A stretch of 27,849 nucleotides of DNA from Bacteroidaceae bacterium (GTDB lineage: Bacteria > Bacteroidota > Bacteroidia > Bacteroidales > Bacteroidaceae): contig CAAFRW010000073.1 in NCBI GenBank assembly GCA_900765575.1, positions 1 to 27,849 on the forward strand, given 5' to 3'. Shown in pieces: positions 17,776-24,379 of this stretch. The notes under the pieces were generated by a model that made no database searches, had not been told where the DNA came from, and was given only the letters and a program-made list of their open reading frames with translations. Position numbers and translations under genes: made by a program. Every line of letters begins with the position of its first letter. Position 1 is the first letter of the stretch.

Positions 17776-20700
17776 TTATTCATTACTGAGGCCGTTGTCG
17801 GTTTCCATGCCCTGTTGCTCCAATTTCTCTTCTCCCTTTTTATAGACGGAAGGAGAAATACCGAATTGCGACTTGAAACATTTGCTGAAATAGAACGGGT
17901 CATTATATCCTACCATATAGCCCACTTCCGCAATGGTTAAATCGCTTTGTTGCAGGATGATTTCGGCTGCCTTCTTCATGCGGACAATACGTAGATACTC
18001 GATAGGCGCATAGCCGGTAATGCCTTTTACCTTTTGATAGAAAACGCTTCGGCTAAGGTTCATCATTTGAGCAAACTCTTCAATCGAGAATTCCGGACGT
18101 ATGATGTTCTTTTCTAAAATAGCCGTCATACGGTCTACGAATTCCTTGTCGCGGTCTGTCGTATACATGGCCAAGTGCATGATACCCGGTTCTTTAGAGA
18201 ATTTCTCCCGTATCTTTTCACGTAGCTCAATCAAGCGGAATACACGGGTTAACAGGTATTTGATGCTGAATGGTTTGGAGATATAAGCATCTGCTCCGGC
18301 TTCGATACCCTCCAGTTGGTTCTCTTCGGAATTGAGTGCCGTTAACAGGATAATGGGGATGTGGCAAGTCTGGAACTCGCTCTTCAGTTTCTTTGTCACT
18401 TCAAAACCATTCATTCCCGGCATGAGTACGTCGCAGATAATCAGGTCGGCATCATACGTGCACGCCTTTTCATATCCGGAGATACCATCTTCCGCCACTT
18501 CCACTTCAAAATAGATGCCTATTTCCTCTTTCAGCAGTTGGCGGATGTCGTTATCATCCTCAATAATCAGTACTTTCCGTTTGTTCAGGGGGTTGACAGA
18601 CGGTTCCGGAAGAGGGGATAACTCCTCAAATCTCGTGGGGGGGGGTAAAACAGGCTCTATAGGTTGCTTTATCAATACATTGTCCGCTACGAGAAAATCG
18701 GTTCTGGCATAAATGCTTTCGTCCGTAGGCAAGCAGACTGTAAAGATAGAACCGCCTCCGTTATTTTCCTGATAAGAGATGCTTCCCTTGTGTACGGAAA
18801 CCAACTCGTGGGTCAGATGCAGCCCGATTCCAATGCTGTCGCTGGAGAAATTGCTTTGCATAAAACGTTTAAAGAGTTCGCCCTGCTTTTCTTTCGGAAT
18901 GCCTACACCGGTATCGGATACCTGCATTTGCAGTAGCTTTTTGTCTTCATCCACAGTCACCGAGAAGGTGACACTTCCCTGTGCAGGGGTATATTTCAGG
19001 GCATTCGACAGCAGGTTGTACATAATCTTGTCGAGCTTACCCGTGTCGGCGAACATTGGGTAGCATGCCACGGAGGGCTGGTAGCTGAATTGTATCTCTT
19101 TTTGCTTTGCTTCATCACTGAAACTCACGAATATATCTTTAAGAAAGGCTATTACATCGATTTTCTCTAATGAAAGCGCCAGTTTATTGTTCTGCATCTT
19201 CCGGAACTCAAGCAACTGGGTAATGAGCCTCAGCATTCGCTGTACATTTTTCTCCATAATATGCAACGGACCGACTTGCTCGCGGGGGATGTTGCCGTTG
19301 CGTTGTATCTTCTCCAATGCCCCGTGAATTAAGGTAAGCGGGGTGCGGAATTCGTGGGAGATGTTGGTGAAGAAAACCAGCTTGTACTCCGTCAGTTGCT
19401 TCTCCACATTGATGCGGTTGCGTAACCGGCTGAAGTTGCGGATAACATGGAAGGCGAAATAGAGGCCGCCTATCAGGAGGATGAGGTAGATGAACAAGGC
19501 CCAGATAGTCATCCAAAATGGGGGAGTGATAACCACTTTGAGGGTGGTCTCTTTCTCGTTCCAAATACCGGCGCTATTGCACGATTTAACGTGGAGTGTG
19601 TAGGTTCCCGGAGACAGATACTTATAGGTAGCCGAGTTGGTATGGCTGGGTTTACTCCATTCCTTGTCGTAGTTCTCTAGCCAATAGGTGTATTGGGTTT
19701 GTTCGTTATCGGAATAATCGAAGGTGGTGAAATCAACAATAATGGAATTCTGAAAGTACTTTAAGGTAATTTCATCGGAGTAAGCGAATGATTTCTTTAA
19801 CGGTGAATCCTCCATTTCCGGATTCATCTGGATGCCGTTCACATAGAGGTTAGTCAGTACCACCGGAGAGAGGAACCGGTTGCTTGGCACATAACGGGGG
19901 TCGATAACCGCCAATCCATGATTGGTACCGAAATAGAGTTTACCGTTCGCTCCCATGCAGGCACAGTTTTCGCTATATACGTTGCCCAGAGTGTAGGAGG
20001 AAAAGTAATAGTTCTCAAAAGAATGGGTCTTCGTATCGAATTTGGATATACCATATTCTGTGGCCACCCATAAATGTCCGTTGTCATCACTTAACAGGGA
20101 TTGTACCATATCGTTAGCCAATCCTTCCGTTACTCCGTAATGTTTATATTCCAATGTTTGATAATCATTGGATACAGTAGCCAAATTGATTCCCGTACCG
20201 GAAGTACCAATCCACATGCCTCCATCCTTGTCAGACTGTAAATACCTGATTTCATTCGAATTGAACTTTCCGTTGGTGTAACTGAACAGGTGATAATTAT
20301 GGGGGTTTGCCAGCAATGAGTCCGGATGGAAGATGCAGATGCCTCCGCTGGTACCCATCCATATCATGCCGTTTTCATCTTCCGCTATACTTCGCACTTC
20401 CTTTACTCCTGTCTGGTCTTCAAAGAAATGCCGGAATTTGTATCCTCCTTCGGCAGTAGGTTCGGCCATGTTCAATCCACCTCCGAACGTACCCACCCAC
20501 ATCCGCTTTTTCCGGTCGCGATGAATGGAGAATATATGGTCGAAAGAAATGGTGGAAGGGTCGGACGGGACCCGCTTATACCAGGTGTTGCCTATTTTCA
20601 GTCCTCTTCCCCGGGTGCCTATCCATAGTACTCCTTTCTCATCTTCTGCAATGGCATATACATTCGACTCCATAAATTCTTTTGTCTTGGAGTTTAATTG

Positions 20701-22095
20701 AAGGTCGTATTTATATAATCCTCCCCGGCGGGTGCCTACCCATATCTCTCCGTTTTCGGTACGGGTTAACATTCGGATGGTATTGGAGCGGTCGAAGAGG
20801 TCGGACGATTCGGGGTAGATACGGGTGATGCCCTCGTTGGAGATGTTGATGTACGACAAGCCGGAGAACTCCGAGCTTACCCAGATGCCTCCGTTGCGGT
20901 CTTCCATCATATACAATAGAAAATCGGACGTGATAGGGCTGATGTTTTTGGCGTTGGAAACGAAATGTTCCAACTTGTCTTCTTTCACGTTATAGGCAAA
21001 GAGTCCGTTGCCGTAGGTGGATATCCAGATGATGCCTCTTGAATCGTGTATAAAGTGATAGCGTTCGTAATCAATATAGTTGATTTTATCCGGTGGTATC
21101 AGTTGGAATTCCTTGATAGCTTCCGTATCCGACAGGATATAATAAACTCGTCCGGTATGGTTATATATCCAGTAATTATAGTGGTTGTCGGTATACACTT
21201 CTCCATGCTTGATATTTAATCCCGGATGGCTGGTCAGTTGGTTTGTTTCGAAATGGTAGTCGTAAACTCCCGTATTGGTAAAGAGAACCCATTTGTCTTT
21301 CAAAATCAGGTGGCCTGTAGGAGTTATTCTTTCAGTATCGGCAGGGATTGATGCTTTCAGAGAGAATTGGCCGGAAGCAGTCTGGTGACTATAGATATTT
21401 CCGTCGGAAGTAAGGAAATACATGTTTTGCCCATAGGATGTCGCGAACCTGAAATCGCTTTTCTTGTCTGTTATCGTTGCGTTCCCATTGGATATGGAAG
21501 AGAGCCCTCTCTGGGTTCCAATCCAGATTCTTCCGGAGGGGTCTTCCTCTATAAACTGGACTCTGTTGTCCGATAAGTTTCCGTCTTCTGTTTTGTAAGT
21601 AACGGAAGTCATGCTCCGGTCCGGCTGATGTATAATCTGGCGTGCTCCGTTATATTGATGCCATAGCCATACGTCTCCGTTGGAGGCAATGGTGAGGTTC
21701 GAATAAATTTGTTCCAGCTCTCCGTTGCCTGTGAAATCAATGAAGCGGTCGTTTTGTAAATCGTAGCAGCTATAAAGGTAATTGCTTCCAATCCAAAGGA
21801 AACCGTTTTTGTCCTCTTGTATGTTATATATATGGCTTTCCGAGAGGGAGAACTGACCGTGTTCTTTTCGTTCCGGATAGAAATTCCGGAAGGTGTTTCC
21901 ATCGTAGCGGCTTAGTCCGTTTAGTGTTCCCATCCAAATGAAGCCTTTACTGTCCTGATAAAGGTAACGGACGGAGTTGTTGGAGAGTCCGTTGGTGGTG
22001 TTCATATATTTAGAACGAAGCTCTATTTCGTTGCCAGATGTCTTTTGTATGAAAAAAGCCAATAGAATGAAAAGAAGAGGAAATCTGTATTTCAT
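17776..22095 (-). CDS. Hybrid two-component system (HTCS) sensor kinase-response regulator
   Basis: A 1,439-residue one-protein signalling system. ATG 22095 is chosen over TTG 22104 because it begins the signal peptide (MKYRFPLLFILLAFF). The order is: periplasmic two-fold beta-propeller with many repeats of the type GxIWxGTxxGL (about 25-785), Y_Y_Y domain (about 790-855), one membrane helix (about 861-885), HisKA with SHEFRTPL (His914), HATPase with N-box NLLSNALKYTP and DTGVGIP/GIGLHL, a linker with Pro1151-1153, receiver with IEDDND, phosphoacceptor Asp1222 in CDVLMPG and SKPF, and a C-terminal AraC-type HTH (about 1330-1430). All key residues are present. HTCS proteins bind an oligosaccharide in the periplasm and activate neighbouring PUL promoters. 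Transcribed convergently to the SusC/D operon, it is the likely regulator of this locus. A C9 tract in the linker is unusual. Confidence 0.96.
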   Translation of the reverse strand: MKYRFPLLFILLAFFIQKTSGNEIELRSKYMNTTNGLSNNSVRYLYQDSKGFIWMGTLNGLSRYDGNTFRNFYPERKEHGQFSLSESHIYNIQEDKNGFLWIGSNYLYSCYDLQNDRFIDFTGNGELEQIYSNLTIASNGDVWLWHQYNGARQIIHQPDRSMTSVTYKTEDGNLSDNRVQFIEEDPSGRIWIGTQRGLSSISNGNATITDKKSDFRFATSYGQNMYFLTSDGNIYSHQTASGQFSLKASIPADTERITPTGHLILKDKWVLFTNTGVYDYHFETNQLTSHPGLNIKHGEVYTDNHYNYWIYNHTGRVYYILSDTEAIKEFQLIPPDKINYIDYERYHFIHDSRGIIWISTYGNGLFAYNVKEDKLEHFVSNAKNISPITSDFLLYMMEDRNGGIWVSSEFSGLSYINISNEGITRIYPESSDLFDRSNTIRMLTRTENGEIWVGTRRGGLYKYDLQLNSKTKEFMESNVYAIAEDEKGVLWIGTRGRGLKIGNTWYKRVPSDPSTISFDHIFSIHRDRKKRMWVGTFGGGLNMAEPTAEGGYKFRHFFEDQTGVKEVRSIAEDENGMIWMGTSGGICIFHPDSLLANPHNYHLFSYTNGKFNSNEIRYLQSDKDGGMWIGTSGTGINLATVSNDYQTLEYKHYGVTEGLANDMVQSLLSDDNGHLWVATEYGISKFDTKTHSFENYYFSSYTLGNVYSENCACMGANGKLYFGTNHGLAVIDPRYVPSNRFLSPVVLTNLYVNGIQMNPEMEDSPLKKSFAYSDEITLKYFQNSIIVDFTTFDYSDNEQTQYTYWLENYDKEWSKPSHTNSATYKYLSPGTYTLHVKSCNSAGIWNEKETTLKVVITPPFWMTIWALFIYLILLIGGLYFAFHVIRNFSRLRNRINVEKQLTEYKLVFFTNISHEFRTPLTLIHGALEKIQRNGNIPREQVGPLHIMEKNVQRMLRLITQLLEFRKMQNNKLALSLEKIDVIAFLKDIFVSFSDEAKQKEIQFSYQPSVACYPMFADTGKLDKIMYNLLSNALKYTPAQGSVTFSVTVDEDKKLLQMQVSDTGVGIPKEKQGELFKRFMQSNFSSDSIGIGLHLTHELVSVHKGSISYQENNGGGSIFTVCLPTDESIYARTDFLVADNVLIKQPIEPVLPPPTRFEELSPLPEPSVNPLNKRKVLIIEDDNDIRQLLKEEIGIYFEVEVAEDGISGYEKACTYDADLIICDVLMPGMNGFEVTKKLKSEFQTCHIPIILLTALNSEENQLEGIEAGADAYISKPFSIKYLLTRVFRLIELREKIREKFSKEPGIMHLAMYTTDRDKEFVDRMTAILEKNIIRPEFSIEEFAQMMNLSRSVFYQKVKGITGYAPIEYLRIVRMKKAAEIILQQSDLTIAEVGYMVGYNDPFYFSKCFKSQFGISPSVYKKGEEKLEQQGMETDNGLSNE
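18637..18645 (-). repeat. C9 homopolymer inside the HTCS linker
   Basis: Nine consecutive G on the plus strand, read as CCC CCC CCC (Pro1151-1153) in the regulator. It lies between the kinase ATPase domain and the receiver. Deleting one C leads to a stop about 19 codons later (at the TGA within the CCCCCTGA text near 18590). Adding one C gives CCC CAC GAG ATT TGA, an almost immediate stop. Either change would leave a membrane sensor kinase without receiver and DNA-binding domains. Confidence 0.9.
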
Positions 22096-22129
22096 AATAG
22101 ACAAAGATTAAATCAATATAAATAATAGA

Positions 22130-22137
22130 CAAAAATA
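22130..22137 (-). promoter_or_regulatory. Candidate HTCS promoter -7 box
   Basis: Read on the minus strand, 22137-22130 is TATTTTTG, an exact match to the Bacteroides -7 consensus TAnnTTTG. It is 34 bp upstream of the HTCS ATG, giving a short leader. No TTTG -33 box is visible at the expected distance, so the call rests on one box and its position. Confidence 0.4.
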
Positions 22138-22219
22138 GTCAAGATAATTGAGAAATGGAAAAAAGAGGCAGAAAAAGAGTGCATGTCAAAACTAAAACGC
22201 TTGTTCCCATAAGTGACAG

Positions 22220-22308
22220 ATTCCAATAAGTCAGTATAAAAGCCATGATAAACGGTTTCCGAAGACATTGACATACCTTATCTACCGATTCCAATGAGTC
22301 TGTATAAA
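22220..22308. repeat. Pair of imperfect 21-bp direct repeats
   Basis: The 21-nt segments 22220-22240 and 22288-22308 begin ATTCCAAT and end GTATAAA, and match at 19 of 21 positions (differences at the ninth and fourteenth bases). They start 68 bp apart. The second runs straight into the terminator hairpin. They lie 125-213 bp upstream of the HTCS start codon and might be regulator binding sites or a small duplication. Confidence 0.6.
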
Positions 22309-22349
22309 GCGTCCTGTCAAACTCTGTTCCGGAGTGATGACAGGACGCT
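22300..22349 (-). terminator. Terminator hairpin of the GH2-PL11 transcript
   Basis: GCGTCCTGTCA (22309-22319) pairs perfectly with TGACAGGACGC (22338-22348), extended by A22308-T22349, with an inner ACTC/GAGT stem (22321-22324 with 22332-22335). On the minus strand the stem is followed by TTTATACAG. It is about 105 bp past the PL11 stop. The U-tract is short and broken by A, so termination may be partial. Confidence 0.65.
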
Positions 22350-22387
22350 ATCTAATGCTATAGGTATGAAAAGAGAGATTTCTATTT

Positions 22388-22433
22388 ATTTTAGTCTGCT
22401 TGATTCCCAAGTATGAATGATACAGACTAAAAT
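22388..22433. repeat. Inverted repeat downstream of PL11
   Basis: ATTTTAGTCTG (22388-22398) is a perfect 11-bp inverted match to CAGACTAAAAT (22423-22433). The loop holds a small CTTG-attcc-CAAG hairpin (22399-22411). It lies 22 bp past the PL11 stop. It lacks a clean T-run on either strand, so it is a 3'-end stabilising structure or part of a two-hairpin termination region rather than a textbook terminator. Confidence 0.55.
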
Positions 22434-22454
22434 TTCACTTTGAAATACTTTTCC

Positions 22455-24305
22455 CTATTCTTCTGTATGCTTCGGTATCCGGAAGCCTCTGAATAGCGTG
22501 CCACGCAGTTCCGGACCGAAATAGAATCCGGGTTGGGTAGGTTGGTTGTAAGCTACATTTTGGGTGGCGATGCTGATTCGGTATACAGGCTCTTCCAAGA
22601 ACGTGTGGAAACGGTAGCTGGTGGGGAGGGTGGTTACATAGAGCCGGAGGGACGTGTTGTCTTCGGTTCTCAGTAAAACTTCTTCCCGCCAATCTCCTAC
22701 GATATCTCCTTGCAGGCAAGGCGTGGCTTTGGTCCAATTGTTGGAAACGCATCCTTCGAAGGTCTTTATAATGTGACTTTCTTTCCGTTTCCAATCGTAC
22801 TTGCTTATTCTGTTTTTGTCTAATAATTCGCGAAGCAAATCTCCGTCCCACCATACAGCCATATTCGTGGGTATATTTCTCATGTTAGTGGTTACTGTTT
22901 CTCCATGAATATCCACCACTCCACGGGTAGCCCACGACCACATTTCCACTCCCGGGTGGGTAGGGTCTATGTCCGCTGCCATGCAACGTCCTATATCCTG
23001 GTTGCTTTTCACTTGAAAAAGTACTTCTCCGGTAGCCGCATCCCGATAAGTGGAACCGTCGCGGCGGTTTTCATGACATCCCCACACCTGCAATCCGGGG
23101 CGGGATGGGTCGAATTGGGTTAAATGGATGGCGTCTCCATGTCCCATGTGCGTACTGTAAAGTCCTTTCCCGTTATGGTCTATGGCACATTGTCCGTAGA
23201 TAATTTCATCACAGCCATCCCCATCTACATCTCCTACACGCAAGTTGTGATTTCCTTGTCCGGCGTATCCTTCGTTTCCCGGAGTGTTGCTGTCGAATAC
23301 CCAATGCTGACGGAGTTGTTTCCCGTCCCAATCGTATGCGGCCAGGACGGTGCGGGTGTAATATCCTCTGCACATTACTACGCTCGGATGTATTCCGTCC
23401 AGGTAAGCGATGCATGCCAGAAAACGGTCGCTGCGGTTGGCGCGGTTATCTCCCCAACTTCTAAGGTCGCCACGCTCGGGTACATAATCGATTGTTTGCA
23501 TGGCTTCTCCGGTGAGCCCGTTAAAAACAGTCAGATATTCCGGGCCGCTTAGGATACGTCCGTTCCAGCTGCGATAATCAGCTTCCGCATCTCCGATGAT
23601 TTTACCTGTCCCGTCGATTGTGCCATCGGCTGTTTTCATCACTACCTCCGCCCGGTTGTCTCCATCCAAATCGAAGACCATGAATTGCGTATAGTGTGCG
23701 CCTGCACGGATGTTGCGGCCCAGATTGATGCGCCATAAAAGGGTTCCGTTTAGCCGGTAACAGTCAAGAAGTACCATTCCCGTATATCCGTCGTGCGAGT
23801 TGCCGTGCTCATTGGAGGGACTCCATTTTAAGATAATCTCATATTCCCCGTCTCCATCCACATCGCCTATGCTTGCGTCATTGGGAGTATAGGAGTAAGT
23901 TCTTCCATCGGGCGTCACACCGTCTTCCGGTCTTTTCAACGGAATGTTTAAATAACCGGACGGAGCATTGGCGGGAAGGAGATAGCTCGCTTCCGTATTT
24001 CCTTTTAAGGCTTTTACGGAATAGAGCGCAGCCTCGTTGCCTGCATAAGTATCTTTAAAGAATGTCTCCTTCTTGAGTGGCTTTTTATTCAGTTTCTTTC
24101 CATTCCGGTATACATTAAAAGCTTCATTCATAGGGTCGGAAGAAAGATAACGCCATGACAAGACTACGGTAGAGGCGTTTTCACGGATGGCTATCACTCC
24201 GCGTCCCAAGTGCTCTCGTTGCAGTTGGGAGTAATCATAGCGAGGTTGAGCGGCGGCATGCGTGAAAACGATTCCGATGCAACAAAATAGGCTTATCCAT
24301 TTCAT
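22455..24305 (-). CDS. Family PL11 rhamnogalacturonan lyase (YesW/YesX-like)
   Basis: A 616-residue secreted enzyme that cleaves the rhamnose-galacturonate backbone of rhamnogalacturonan I by beta-elimination. The signal peptide MKWISLFCCIGIVFTHAAA is probably cut before Gln20. An N-terminal FnIII-like part (about 35-125) contains GVIAIRENASTVVLSWRYL and AFNVYRNG. The eight-bladed propeller follows, with calcium-binding type loops DVDGDG (148-153), DLDGDN (212-217) and DVDGDG (359-364). Strongly family-typical text includes NDASIGDVDGDGEYEIILKW, SWGDNRANRSDRFLACIAYL, MCRGYYTRTVLAAYDW and NHNLRVGDVDGDGCDEIIYG. Full length for PL11. It is 74 bp downstream of the GH2 gene in the same direction and probably shares its transcript. 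Endo and exo forms occur in the family, and the sequence alone does not decide which. It is the strongest clue that the locus targets rhamnogalacturonan I. Confidence 0.95.
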   Translation of the reverse strand: MKWISLFCCIGIVFTHAAAQPRYDYSQLQREHLGRGVIAIRENASTVVLSWRYLSSDPMNEAFNVYRNGKKLNKKPLKKETFFKDTYAGNEAALYSVKALKGNTEASYLLPANAPSGYLNIPLKRPEDGVTPDGRTYSYTPNDASIGDVDGDGEYEIILKWSPSNEHGNSHDGYTGMVLLDCYRLNGTLLWRINLGRNIRAGAHYTQFMVFDLDGDNRAEVVMKTADGTIDGTGKIIGDAEADYRSWNGRILSGPEYLTVFNGLTGEAMQTIDYVPERGDLRSWGDNRANRSDRFLACIAYLDGIHPSVVMCRGYYTRTVLAAYDWDGKQLRQHWVFDSNTPGNEGYAGQGNHNLRVGDVDGDGCDEIIYGQCAIDHNGKGLYSTHMGHGDAIHLTQFDPSRPGLQVWGCHENRRDGSTYRDAATGEVLFQVKSNQDIGRCMAADIDPTHPGVEMWSWATRGVVDIHGETVTTNMRNIPTNMAVWWDGDLLRELLDKNRISKYDWKRKESHIIKTFEGCVSNNWTKATPCLQGDIVGDWREEVLLRTEDNTSLRLYVTTLPTSYRFHTFLEEPVYRISIATQNVAYNQPTQPGFYFGPELRGTLFRGFRIPKHTEE

Positions 24306-24379
24306 GGTAAAGAGGGGGTTTATATTGTTTTAATAATCTGTTTTTGATAAACGCTTGATGGAGTACCTGCACGCGAAGG

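Larger units (their letters stand above)
22096..22454. other. Intergenic region upstream of HTCS and downstream of PL11
   Basis: About 360 bp with no gene. From left to right it holds a minus-strand -7 box for the HTCS (22130-22137), two imperfect 21-bp direct repeats (22220-22240 and 22288-22308), a long hairpin (22308-22349) suited to end the PL11 transcript, and a second inverted repeat (22388-22433) just after the PL11 stop. Both terminator and regulatory roles fit, because the left-going PL11 transcript ends here and the left-going HTCS transcript begins here. Confidence 0.65.

Noticed and set aside
17372..17789. Small proteins with repeated TTLPSRLSQPCQAV-type text
   Set aside because: The same repeated text appears in several frames because the DNA is a tandem repeat; there is no start context or family resemblance.
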